Positions 48,890 to 56,884 are shown, counted from the stretch's first letter. The stretch is DNA of 64,000 nt from Elainella saxicola E1 (GCA_002796835.1 LUGL01000030.1:17989-81988); one strand, 5' to 3'. Program-made: numbers and translations. Notes: generated by a model from the letters alone, not told the origin.

Positions 48890-49203
48890 CTGCTGTCAAA
48901 TTACTTGCACTGGTTAGTCAGATAGATTGCTGGATTGGTGACCGATGTTTTGGTTTGCTGTCGCTCCGTATCACCATCCGATGCTTGGCTGACTCAATTT
49001 AGTAAGTGCCGCCCATCACGCTATTTTGCGCTAGTGTCGCATTCACTGCGTTGAGCAAGAAATATGAGAGGCAAATTACTCCTGTGTAAACGCTTCCTCC
49101 AAGAAGCAATGCATCACTGCCCTAACGCATCGTCAAATTAACTGCGCCAATTTACTCAATAAATTTCTTGGTTGCCTTCTGTCGAATTAGTTGCGGTGCT
49201 TGG
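48890..49203 (+). repeat. Second block of divergent TnsB-like motifs
   Basis: Four further motifs with consensus GTCRMATTANYTGCGNYG occur at about 48894-48912, 49035-49053, 49132-49150 and 49180-49198. The first two lie in a 35- to 40-bp repeated context beginning CACGCTATTTTGC (48876 and 49018). They align with the first block at CAAATT..TTG.CAC but differ in the core. They may be weaker internal sites or the remains of another element's end. Confidence 0.55.
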
Positions 49204-49617
49204 CAGATAGATAGGAAAAGAGTTTCAGTATGTATAACCTTAATAAGAAAGCCTCCGAATTAATTGTACTAGTGTGTCTGTACCTAGATGAGCTAACTTT
49301 AGCTCGGGTTAAATGCATTTCAGCTTATCCCAAATTCATGTTTATCTGTAGCGCTAGGTTCCAGACTGCTAATGTAATTAATTTGTAATATACTATTCCA
49401 AAAAATTTATCAGCCATACGAAAAATGGATGAAGTTAAAATGATCTTCACCCATTTCTAAATAGCTTTAATGTGAAACTTGAGTTTATTAACGAGCAGTT
49501 TGTCTCTTGTTTTTTCTACTGTTGCCCACGAAGTTATAACAATATATACTAGCTTAATTCTTGCTCAGGCGAAAATTTAAGCTATGCTCATCAAGCATTC
49601 GTGAATAAATGTTGTTT

Positions 49618-49764
49618 CTAGTCACCTGAGTTTTGCTGAAAATATCGATTCACCATCTCTTCAATATCTTTAAGGGTAATGAGTCTTCCTTTTGTGAGTT
49701 TAACGTACCCTGGTATTGAATCAAGGATAACTGCATTTTTGATTTCAAATTTACGTTCTTCCAT
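49618..49764 (-). CDS. 48-residue protein, unknown
   Basis: ATG at 49764 with a good GGAGG ribosome site five to six bases upstream. Sequence begins MEERKFEIKNAVILDSIPG and is mixed charged and hydrophobic, followed by LITLKDIEEMVNRYFQQ, possibly one amphipathic helix. It lies between the transposon end and the CRISPR array, same strand as cas12k. I do not recognise it. Confidence 0.55.
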   Translation of the reverse strand: MEERKFEIKNAVILDSIPGYVKLTKGRLITLKDIEEMVNRYFQQNSGD

Positions 49765-49921
49765 TATGCCTCCATGAAAGCGCAGATTATATAATCCATA
49801 TTATGATGGATAGTTTTTCGGGCGGCAGTATGAAGTAGTGTTGCGATCGAAACCCCATGCACCTCTTTAAATGTAAGTTGATATCCCAACATAGTTTGCG
49901 ATTGTGTGTCAGGCACAGTAG

Positions 49922-50122
49922 CTAGGGTGAAAGAGGATCATCTGTAATAGTTTCCCCGACTAGGCTTACATCAAGAGCAGTGCAATCTATTTGCCAACCA
50001 TCTGGAGTGGTTTTCTCGACCAGACTTACATCAAGAGCAGTGCAATCTATTTGCCAGTATTGATTCTTGGATCCCACCCGCATTGGTTTGCTCACTCTCA
50101 ATTCCGTATCTTCTGGCTCCAT
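49922..50122 (-). CDS. 66-residue protein with internal 20-residue duplication
   Basis: ATG start with a weak AAAGGAT upstream. The second half consists of two copies of WQIDCTALDVSLV plus a linker; at DNA level 32 bp are identical at 49965-49996 and 50025-50056 (60-bp period). It precedes the 48-residue gene on the same strand, so the two may be co-transcribed. The duplication with a conserved Cys and Trp resembles small-peptide genes with core-copy expansion, but no modifying enzyme is nearby. Function unknown. Confidence 0.5.
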   Translation of the reverse strand: MEPEDTELRVSKPMRVGSKNQYWQIDCTALDVSLVEKTTPDGWQIDCTALDVSLVGETITDDPLSP

Positions 50123-50247
50123 AGTTTGTAGATCCTTTCGATAATTGACAATTGCTCATCGAAACTTGAAGTTCTGTTCACTGCTTTAATAAATCAGTTT
50201 GCAGGACGGCGATCACAGTTCCTAAAGCTAATGCTGCTTACGGTCAA

Positions 50248-50314
50248 GCTTGGTATTTAATTTGCAGACCCCTGCCTCTTTCAACCTACCCCTAATGTTT
50301 ATGTGTGCGCTCTT
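50248..50314 (-). CRISPR. Divergent terminal repeat with tRNA-Cys homing spacer
   Basis: Read on the minus strand, a divergent repeat ends in GGGGTAGGTTGAAAG (50292-50278), keeping the 3' handle of the array repeats. The adjoining spacer begins AGGCAGGGGTCTGCAAA (50277-50261). This matches tRNA-Cys bases 48486-48502 at 16 of 17 positions (one A/G change at position 7), and the genomic target has GTA immediately 5'. Beyond base 17 the match is lost. Short-match, end-of-array guides are what V-K elements use to home to tRNA genes. The spacing fits one repeat plus a 33-nt spacer after the previous repeat. The repeat's AGG-for-GGG change restores Watson-Crick pairing with the tracrRNA (ACCC-TACC side). 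Confidence 0.85.
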
Positions 50315-50347
50315 GTGTGGCAATGCGATAAAGTGAGGCTCTTTCTC

Positions 50348-50807
50348 CTTTCAACCCACCCAACACTGGCTACCGTGTACACACAAGTCGAACTTTACCT
50401 TGTCTTGTAGGAAGATAGCTTCTCAAAACCTTGATTTCTCGTTTTCCATTCTCAATAAGTCACTGCTAATTGAGAATTTCCTTGTTTTCGAAAAGCCTTG
50501 AGAATCAAAGGTTTCACGACTTGTGTGCATAGTTTTCCCTACTTGTGTGTACACGGTAGCCCAACACTGGGAGGGCGATTGCCACCAAAAAATTTGCCGA
50601 AACCTTTGGATCACCACTCTACCTTTCAACCCACCCAACACTGGGAGGGCGATTGCCACCCCTCACATCTCACAAGGTAAAAATCATGAAACTGCAACTT
50701 TCAACCCACCCAACACTGGGAGGGCGATTGCCACACAGCGAATTTTCTTGCCCGCGTCAGAGTTGTGTATCTTTCAACCCACCCAACACTGGGAGGGCGA
50801 TTGCCAC
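50348..50807 (-). CRISPR. Type V-K CRISPR array, four 37-bp repeats
   Basis: Repeats at 50771-50807, 50698-50734, 50623-50659 and an interrupted one made of 50348-50368 plus 50561-50585. On the minus strand the repeat begins GTGGCAATCGCCCTCCC and ends GGGTGGGTTGAAAG, the characteristic V-K 3' handle. Spacers of 36-38 nt (50735-50770, 50660-50697, 50586-50622) lie on the low-coordinate side. Transcription runs from the cas12k/tracrRNA side towards the transposon end. The intact repeats are identical. The spacer sources are unknown. Confidence 0.95.
50369..50560. mobile_element. 192-bp MITE-like hairpin element inside a CRISPR repeat
   Basis: Ends are perfect 20-bp inverted repeats: GCTACCGTGTACACACAAGT at 50369-50388 and its complement at 50541-50560. 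The CRISPR repeat is duplicated at the junction over 9 bp (CCAACACTG, 50360-50368 and 50561-50569; up to 11 bp if the ends are one base shorter). Inner parts are also inversely repeated (AATTGAGAAT type), so the whole folds into one long hairpin. There is no coding capacity; it depends on a transposase elsewhere. A 9- to 11-bp duplication is compatible with IS4- or IS1-like transposases, which is inference. Confidence 0.85.
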
Positions 50808-51010
50808 TCCTAGTGCTCAAATTCTTGCTACAGTCGGCTTTGCACACCTATTTTGGCAAAGGTCAGCACCTTACCATGACTTTCTGCTTGAAGTGGTTCA
50901 GCGTGAGGCTGTTGCCAACTCAAAATGCAGACTAGTGCAAGATTTCGACTGATTGACAAGGTGCTGGGTCAAACTAATCTCGCTTCGGTTCGCCAAATTT
51001 TTAGTACAAA
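50808..51010. promoter_or_regulatory. Leader region between tracrRNA and CRISPR array
   Basis: 203 bp without ORF of merit. By analogy to other V-K loci the array promoter should lie here on the minus strand. No convincing promoter was assigned. Confidence 0.4.
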
Positions 51011-51300
51011 ATTTGGGTAGGCTCAACCCTTGATCGGGGCTTCGAGTAGTGGCCCTGTTGTGCCATTGCTGGACACAACCACATGTATCCCTGTATCCTC
51101 TTTATTAGTGCACGAACACTAATAACTAGAACAGCTTCCTGATAGAGCGCGACTATCTACCTGTTGTATCAACGTTCTGCCTATCACCTGGATAAACTTC
51201 GGTCTCAGCAACGCAGAAGCGGACAACTACTCCCGACGGAAAGCAATAAAAGTGTCGAAACTTTTAAACTGTCGGAGCTTTTCACTGCTTCAGCAGCGCG
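51011..51300 (-). ncRNA. V-K tracrRNA
   Basis: Read on the minus strand, the segment between cas12k and the array contains features I recognise from the ShCAST tracrRNA: a stem around CCGACAG..GCTTTCCGTCGGGAGTAG, then GCGTTGCTG, and, near the 3' end, GGGCCACTACTCGAAG, CCCCGATCAAGGG, and the anti-repeat TTGAGCCTACCC (around 51015-51027). The anti-repeat pairs with GGGTGGGTT of the array repeat through a G-U pair and with the homing repeat fully. An internal 9-bp hairpin (TTATTAGTG/CACTAATAA, about 51102-51124) is additional. The ends are approximate. Confidence 0.85.
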
Positions 51301-51355
51301 CGAAAAGGCAAACCTAGCGAAATCTTTTGACCCAGTACACAAATCCACCTCACCC

Positions 51356-53602
51356 TTATTTGGGTTTGGGGGGAATGGCAGTGACTGCGATCGTCTTCTC
51401 ACGGAGTGTGCCAAGTCTGGGCTGGCGTCCCGCAACACAAATGATTCCCACTTTGGCAGCACGACTACGAATGCACTCAGCTAGGTGTTTGTAATTCCAT
51501 CTGTGAAACGTCATACGAAACTCTTTGGCGTATTGTTTTTGTCGCTCAACATCGTCATCAGGATATTTGCGTTTAGCTTTGGCTTGAATCTCACTTTCGA
51601 TGCTCTCTCGCAAATCTCCAAACTCTGGTAGGATAATGGACCCTGCTGACCACTTCTGGCATAGATCAACAATATTTCTGGCAAGTAGGCGATTAATGTA
51701 CTGTGCCAGGTTTGATTCTGCCTGACTTTGACGATACAGCCCATGTGCTTGCTCAGCTTGTCGCTCTGTCAGGTTTTTACGCTTCAACCTACGCCAACGT
51801 TTAAGTAGACGATAAGGCTGCAACTGAAGCTGTCTTGAGCTGATCTTCGGTTTGTACCGAGTGCGTTTAGGTTTTGAAGCTTTTGTTTCCTGGGCGTTCA
51901 ATTTTGCTTTTCGCAGTCGCTCCGGCTGATTGCGGAGTTTGAGACTACGTTGTTCCAGCAATTCAACATGCAGATCGACCAGCAGTGATTCTGCGTCGCG
52001 ATAGTCCAACACGGGTTGGAATCCATCTGACACCGCAACCCCCACAATCTGTTCACGGCTAAATGCCACCTTCACTACAAGATCTGGGTTACCCTGATAA
52101 GCAACTCGACTGGGACGTGGGGGTGGTGAATTGCTTTGCAGACGAGTCAGTGTCGTTTGATTTCTTTTAGTCGCTATCGTGCGATTCTTCTCGGCCGCGA
52201 GGAGTTCTGCTTGTTCCGCCTCGCTGAGTTGCTCTTCTACTTGCACCTCATCAGCATCCTCCAACCCCTTGAGGAACTTGTTCATCAAGGTAATCTTTTC
52301 TTCTCGCACTGCTTCCGTACCTTCCGCTGTTAGCAAACGCGGGTCAATCGTGGCGTGCAGACAAAGACGGTGAGTTTGCCAAGGCAACGATTGATCACCA
52401 CTAGCATGCGGGTTTTCAACCCATAGGAGGCTAGCCGATCGTAAAGGAGACAACGCGAGTGAAAATTTATCCTTCTTTTCCCGAGCTTTATTTGCTTCCG
52501 AATCTTCAACAAGCTGTCGGAAGATCGGGAGTTGGCGGCGATCGCAGTAGAGCCTGAGGTGAAGATGGCTCAAACCTTTACCTTTGAAGCTCACGGAGAT
52601 CCGGCGAGTTAACCGTTTCTTTCGCTGGCGGGTTCGACATCGCTTCGGTTTGCGCTGGGTTGAAGGATCAGCAGAAGTCTGAGTATGAGCAGACGCAGGT
52701 CGGGTTGTTTCTGATTGTTGCTCCGGTTCCCAAGACCAGTACAAATCATCAGTACTGCCAAACAGCAGTGGATATGGCAGAGTTTTTAGCTGAGTTGACA
52801 GATTTGCCATGTGCTCGGATAAGCTGCGCTCCCAAGCCTCAAACTCTTCTGGGTCTGCTTCAACTGCGATCGCCTCTTTAAGGAACTTCTCGGTGCGATC
52901 GCCTAGTGGGTCACGACCAATGGGTAGTTGGCTATCCAGTTGTTCTTGCAACCGCTCGATTTGAACACGCTTCTTAGATAGGCGTAATGCGAGTTTCTCT
53001 GGGTCTTCCTCTTCTAGACTCACCTGGCAATCATTTCTGAGCAGATGTGCGATCGCACGGCAGCGGAGCGGATCTTTAGTTTTGTCCCAAAGTTGAAATA
53101 GAACTGACATCAAAGGAAGTGGCTGACCAGACCGATTTTTCCTCGCGTCGAACTCCCTTTGACGCTCCGCCTCTGCCTGCTCCACAACCTGTGCGGCTAC
53201 CTCTCGGAGCGTCTCCGGGCTAAAATCTGTAGTTTCTGCAAGTTCAAGATCGTGTTCAGCAACACTCAGCCAGCGTTGTTTACCTTCAATTCTGGCTCGA
53301 AGTTTATTTTGAATTGCAAAGATCGAGGCAAAGGTGTAGCCGGTAGATAATACGGCAGAAGTATAGAACCGGGTTGGCAAACCCTTTAGAGATTCATCTT
53401 CTTCCAATACCTTGCCATACACTGCTACGATGGCTTTTTTGGGTATCCGTCCTAACTTTCGCCAATTTGCGAATTCAGACTCCCGGGGCAACCTCTCAAG
53501 CAATTGATTGATCAACAGAGAGTAGGAAACGAACAAGTTCCACAGGTATTCTCGTGTTTCTTCTGTGGCACAAAGTAGCGATCGAATCGTTTTAATTTGC
53601 AT
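51356..53602 (-). CDS. cas12k: Cas12k, nuclease-inactive type V-K effector
   Basis: 748 residues; GAGG just before the ATG. It is RNA-guided, binds target DNA with crRNA-tracrRNA and recruits TniQ-TnsC-TnsB rather than cutting. Shared with ShCas12k (as I recall it): the N-terminal LWNLF..LINQLLERL, the GKQRWL and ISYLL/AHLLRNDC segments, RQLPIFRQLVED, and near the C-terminus RLLARNIVDLCQKWSAGSIILPEFGDLRESIESEIQ followed by YAKEFRMTFHRWNYKHLAECI. The RuvC acidic residues are replaced, as expected. It is about 110 residues longer than the 639-residue ShCas12k; part of the extra length is a basic stretch (RKPKRCRTRQRKKRLTRR) around residue 320. The following tracrRNA and array are on the same strand. 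Confidence 0.95.
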   Translation of the reverse strand: MQIKTIRSLLCATEETREYLWNLFVSYSLLINQLLERLPRESEFANWRKLGRIPKKAIVAVYGKVLEEDESLKGLPTRFYTSAVLSTGYTFASIFAIQNKLRARIEGKQRWLSVAEHDLELAETTDFSPETLREVAAQVVEQAEAERQREFDARKNRSGQPLPLMSVLFQLWDKTKDPLRCRAIAHLLRNDCQVSLEEEDPEKLALRLSKKRVQIERLQEQLDSQLPIGRDPLGDRTEKFLKEAIAVEADPEEFEAWERSLSEHMANLSTQLKTLPYPLLFGSTDDLYWSWEPEQQSETTRPASAHTQTSADPSTQRKPKRCRTRQRKKRLTRRISVSFKGKGLSHLHLRLYCDRRQLPIFRQLVEDSEANKAREKKDKFSLALSPLRSASLLWVENPHASGDQSLPWQTHRLCLHATIDPRLLTAEGTEAVREEKITLMNKFLKGLEDADEVQVEEQLSEAEQAELLAAEKNRTIATKRNQTTLTRLQSNSPPPRPSRVAYQGNPDLVVKVAFSREQIVGVAVSDGFQPVLDYRDAESLLVDLHVELLEQRSLKLRNQPERLRKAKLNAQETKASKPKRTRYKPKISSRQLQLQPYRLLKRWRRLKRKNLTERQAEQAHGLYRQSQAESNLAQYINRLLARNIVDLCQKWSAGSIILPEFGDLRESIESEIQAKAKRKYPDDDVERQKQYAKEFRMTFHRWNYKHLAECIRSRAAKVGIICVAGRQPRLGTLREKTIAVTAIPPKPK

Positions 53603-53663
53603 ACAAGCCTCGGAAGTTTCGGTATTAAACGGCGGAAATTCTCTGCTGTAAAGGTTGTTTTCA

Positions 53664-54008
53664 CTAATATTCCGAAGGTAGAAGAATAGTCGTGACGGCG
53701 CTATCTGCTATGAAATCCATACACGTAATAATCCAAATTTTGGTGCCATCTTTGAGCGTATAAATGCTCATGACCGACCCATTTTGCTGATTATTAATCA
53801 TCAGGAAATTCAAATTAGCTGTGTGCTCACTCATTCCTATTTGAATTTCTTCCTCAGAAAGTTTAACCTCATCATAGTTTCCTACTTCTCCCCAATCACC
53901 TGATTCGTGGCGTTTGAGATAGTCGAAAAAATCCTCATCACTTTCGTCAAATGCTTTTACTGCCTGCTTCGTTGCCAAGATTTCCTGCGTTGAAAAATGA
54001 TAAATCAT
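53664..54008 (-). CDS. Mobile-element-associated small protein (GDWGE..LKDGTKIWIIT family)
   Basis: 114 residues. The pattern YLKRHESGDWGEV at about 30, then YTLKDGTKIWIIT and TTILLPSEY at the end, belongs to a widespread small family often found on plasmids and genomic islands and usually called hypothetical (sometimes mislabelled as a type I restriction subunit). It lies 61 bp upstream of cas12k on the same strand, so they may share a transcript. It is not MerR-like, hence not the CvkR repressor of other V-K loci. Function unknown. Confidence 0.75.
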   Translation of the reverse strand: MIYHFSTQEILATKQAVKAFDESDEDFFDYLKRHESGDWGEVGNYDEVKLSEEEIQIGMSEHTANLNFLMINNQQNGSVMSIYTLKDGTKIWIITCMDFIADSAVTTILLPSEY

Positions 54009-54526
54009 TAATTAGCAATGAGTAGAAGTTGCAAGGATTAATTCCACCAACATTCAACAGAAGCTAATAAGAATGGCTTTGACTTTTAGCAGAAAAGTTT
54101 ACAGAAAAACCATCTTCAAAAAGAGTATTGCTTAAATGCGTCCAACATTTTCAGGAACAATAAAATTATTTGAATGACTGAATTCAAATGTCAATAAAAA
54201 CCGAATAATTACTTTCTATAAAATTGATAGATTTTTATCTATGTTTAATTTACATGCCTTAGAAAGCGAATTTTCTTGAGAAGTTAATTGCAAAAATAAT
54301 TAGATTTAAGTTGGTCATTTTTAGAGTTTAAGTAAATGTGTAAAAGCCTTCAATCCTTGCCAAATAAAGCTTTTGAGTCAATTCTTTGTTTCTAGGTCAG
54401 CTTCTTTTCCTTATGTAATCTTAAGAGTTTGACCTTAAAATCAATTTTTAAAACTACGCCTCAACTGCCTACTAGTTAATCCTTTTCCCTGAAAAATAGT
54501 CTTTTTCATAATTTTCTATGCTTATA

Positions 54527-54568
54527 AATCCAGTTTTTTACCGCACCGGTGCGGTAAAAAACTGGATT
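54527..54568. promoter_or_regulatory. Perfect 42-bp palindrome
   Basis: The arms are 21 bp and complementary without mismatch or spacer; the half-site reads AATCCAGTTTTTTACCGCAC plus C. Its core CCGCACCGGTGCGGTAAAAA recurs at 54644-54664. It could be a protein binding or recombination site, or a cruciform. It lies 254 bp from the recombinase stop, so it may be linked to it. Confidence 0.7.
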
Positions 54569-54643
54569 AGAAAATATGTAAAAAATAATAAGTTCAATTT
54601 TTGAGCTAGCTTATCTATAAGCTTTGGTGCAGGCAAAAAATCG

Positions 54644-54664
54644 CCGCACTGGTGCGGTAAAAAC
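54644..54664. promoter_or_regulatory. Second copy of the dyad core
   Basis: CCGCAC-TG-GTGCGG, a 6-bp arm inverted repeat, followed by TAAAAAC exactly as in the 42-bp palindrome. The two cores are 103 bp apart in the same direction. Confidence 0.6.
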
Positions 54665-54821
54665 TTCCAATCAACTAGCTGCACTCAATTTAGTACAAGA
54701 GTACTAAACTCTGGATGATTCCTCTATGAACAGAATGTTCTTTTTTATTCTTTTTTAAGAGATATCTATTTGAAATTTCTTGTAATTGGCACTTCAGATC
54801 TTTAGTCTATGCTTCGGGCTT

Positions 54822-55826
54822 CTAGAGCGTTTCTTCCCCGATCGCTCTAAAAAAAGCATCCTCGGCGACTGATAATTGTTTGCCCTTAATGTATCGTTCA
54901 AATACTCTTTCTGACTTATGCCCAGTCAGACTACGAGCCAGCAAGCTATCAATTCCCAACTCTACCAATTCAGTAGCATACGTGTGGCGAAAACGGTGTG
55001 GAGTGAGATCTTGAATACCTGTGGCTTCAGCAAGTCTAATCCGCGTGAAGTAGTAGATTCCTTGGTAGCCTAGCCTTTGTCCTGACCTGCGAGGATCGTA
55101 GGTCAAAAATAGAGGACTCTTGTCGGTCAGAACTTCTCGGTGAGAGCGCCGCCGCTCCAAATATGCGTAGATTTGCTCCCTTGCCGCTGACCGTAATGGA
55201 ACGAGCGCTTCGCTCTTATCCTTTTTCCGCGCAAAGCGTAATCGAGTACCATCAAAGTTTCCAACGTTAAGAGCTGAAACATCCTCTGCTCGAAGTCCAT
55301 GAGTCAAGACTGCTAGCAGAGCGCGATCGCGCAGATTAATGTCCTCATCTCCAGTCACTGCTTGATAGATTACCTCCATCTGCTCCAAGCTAAAATGCCG
55401 TGGTAAAGGTTCGCCCAACTTCTCAAACTTCACCGCTGCCGTCGGCAGAACGGCGGTGGGTTCCAAGTAACCAGCGAGCTGAAACCACTTGAAAAAACTT
55501 TTGAGAGCCGTAATTGCCTGATTAATTGCAGCAGGAGACAAAAGGTTTCCCTGGCGAGTTCGGCATTCATCCTTTAAGTATTTTTTGAAACTAGCAATAT
55601 CCCTGGGTGTGACATCAATCCAGGCTTTACCGCTCCAGGCTATAAAGCGTTCTAGTTCAAGCCGGTAGGATTTTTGTGTGTTGGAAGCTAAATTACTAGC
55701 GTTCAGGAACTCCTTAACCCGCTCCAATCGCAAATCAGCCCTCTCCAAGCTACTTACAGCTTGGGAAGAGTTTGGTTGGCTTGAAATTAGACGAATAGGG
55801 GGTAAAGACTGCTGACCTGCTGTCAT
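54822..55826 (-). CDS. Tyrosine recombinase (XerC/D-like integrase)
   Basis: 334 residues. A SAM-like N-terminal core-binding domain (about 30-130) precedes the catalytic domain. The catalytic residues are visible: Arg in THGLRAEDVSALN, a Lys around KKDKSEALVPL, His and Arg in TPHRFRHTYATELV, His in LTGHKSERVFERY and the nucleophilic Tyr in the same segment (FERYIKG). All appear present, so it is probably active. It lies inside the CAST cargo and may recombine cargo or serve an independent integron-like or phage-like element. Confidence 0.9.
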   Translation of the reverse strand: MTAGQQSLPPIRLISSQPNSSQAVSSLERADLRLERVKEFLNASNLASNTQKSYRLELERFIAWSGKAWIDVTPRDIASFKKYLKDECRTRQGNLLSPAAINQAITALKSFFKWFQLAGYLEPTAVLPTAAVKFEKLGEPLPRHFSLEQMEVIYQAVTGDEDINLRDRALLAVLTHGLRAEDVSALNVGNFDGTRLRFARKKDKSEALVPLRSAAREQIYAYLERRRSHREVLTDKSPLFLTYDPRRSGQRLGYQGIYYFTRIRLAEATGIQDLTPHRFRHTYATELVELGIDSLLARSLTGHKSERVFERYIKGKQLSVAEDAFFRAIGEETL

Positions 55827-55949
55827 ATGAGGATGATTCCAGCGTTTAGATACAAAAGTACCACATCTGTAGAGTAAGATATTTATCTAATATCTATGTC
55901 TGACTAAAGTCTGACTATCTTGCTATTGCCCTCAAAAGCTGACCTTTTT

Positions 55950-56477
55950 ATGGCCCGTCGAGTGAATAAAAAATGCTTGAAATGCTCGCTGTTAGACACT
56001 GAGGAGGCTCGGCAGTTACACGGCGCTGAGGGGGATGGATGCTGGGATGACCTGAAATGCCACAAGCGGCGATCGCACTATCGACATCGCGGCGATCGCA
56101 ACTTCAAACGTGCTCTCTCACGTCAACTTCAGCAAAAGGTGGATACACCAGAAACGCTCCAACTGAGCGCAGATTTGTCAGAGTCTACCTATTTCCCTCT
56201 GTTGATTCTCTACACCGATCGTCCGCTTCGACGTAAGGGAAAGGTTTTACTTCATGCACTCGCAGCAGAGTTATGGTTCGGTACAGACCAACGAGCCAAA
56301 ATTGAGCCAGTTCATTGCATCGCTCTGTCACAGGAGCAGGTCGGTCAGTTAACCCAACAGATCCTAAAGAAATTTTCGGAATACTGCGATACTGGCGAAA
56401 AATTTACTGTCTTCTCCGAAATTATCTGTCGTGATATGCAGCACTGCCCAATCCGCCCCTGCCCGCTTCATTCTTAA
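55950..56477 (+). CDS. Unknown protein with Cys-rich N-terminus
   Basis: 175 residues from the ATG at 55950; the upstream TTG at 55920 is a poor start. The N-terminus contains KKCLKCSLL and later GCWDDLKCHKRR, a Cys pattern compatible with a zinc site. The rest reads LSESTYFPLLILYTDRPLRRKGKVLLHALAAELWFG. I recognise no family. Transcribed away from the recombinase, 123 bp from its start. Confidence 0.6.
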   Translation: MARRVNKKCLKCSLLDTEEARQLHGAEGDGCWDDLKCHKRRSHYRHRGDRNFKRALSRQLQQKVDTPETLQLSADLSESTYFPLLILYTDRPLRRKGKVLLHALAAELWFGTDQRAKIEPVHCIALSQEQVGQLTQQILKKFSEYCDTGEKFTVFSEIICRDMQHCPIRPCPLHS

Positions 56478-56581
56478 TTCCCCTGTCTACTGTGTAATGC
56501 AGTTATGGGGAAGCTACTTGAATTACGGAAGGACATTCTACAAATACTCGCCGAATCTCATAGGGTTGAAGATCAAACTCA

Positions 56582-56884
56582 TTAATCTTGAAGGAAGTTT
56601 GATGATGTATTGACACGGCCCGACAAAACCAATCCCTTGAACTGGTTGAGGAGATCGGCTTGCCGCAGTAATCTGGGTACGTACTTTGGTCGTCGTTCAA
56701 AGTTCGGTCCCCAGTCTTTTACGGTGGACGGGCTCAGTCCGGTTACTTCTGCTAAAGCATTGATGCAAACCTTGCGATACCCCTTTCCTGAAACCGCAGG
56801 AACCCAACGACGGCAGTACTCACTTGGCTCCAAGGGCATCTTTTGAAGAGTATCAATGGGATGCTCATCGGGCAAAGCTCGCAT
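56582..56884 (-). CDS. Small helix-turn-helix protein, copy 1
   Basis: 100 residues (start uncertain; an internal Met at about 16 is possible). Contains YRKVCINALAEVTGLSPSTVKDWG, a helix-turn-helix motif, after the tract EYCRRWV. It is about 40% identical in the aligned part to the protein at 57013-57279. Such tandem small DNA-binding proteins are frequently repressors on mobile elements; here they could control the neighbouring cargo. Confidence 0.65.
   Translation of the reverse strand: MRALPDEHPIDTLQKMPLEPSEYCRRWVPAVSGKGYRKVCINALAEVTGLSPSTVKDWGPNFERRPKYVPRLLRQADLLNQFKGLVLSGRVNTSSNFLQD

Larger units (their letters stand above)
54009..54821. other. AT-rich intergenic region, contains two dyad sites
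   Basis: 813 bp, much poorer in GC than the surroundings and without a credible gene. It separates the cas12k operon from the tyrosine recombinase. The notable content is the palindrome pair listed separately at 54527-54568 and 54644-54664. Confidence 0.5.

Noticed and set aside
50423..50952. ORFs of 60-99 residues across the CRISPR array, with repeated STHPTLGGRLP-like segments
   Set aside because: They are translations of the CRISPR repeats; three frames are open only because the repeat lacks stops.
51055..51072. AGCAATGGCACAAC (minus strand) inside the tracrRNA resembles the TnsB core TGGCACA
   Set aside because: Single copy, far from the terminus and inside a structured RNA segment; chance match is likely.
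51164..51484. Plus-strand ORF of 106 residues over the tracrRNA and cas12k end
   Set aside because: It lies antisense to the tracrRNA and cas12k, lacks a ribosome site and has no protein-like character.
51356..53602. Possibility that the RuvC-like protein is a TnpB of an IS605-type element
   Set aside because: The V-K tracrRNA, the GGGTGGGTTGAAAG repeats and CAST ends beside it decide for Cas12k.
53664..54008. Upstream gene of cas12k as the CvkR repressor
   Set aside because: CvkR is MerR-like; this protein has no HTH and belongs to a different small family.
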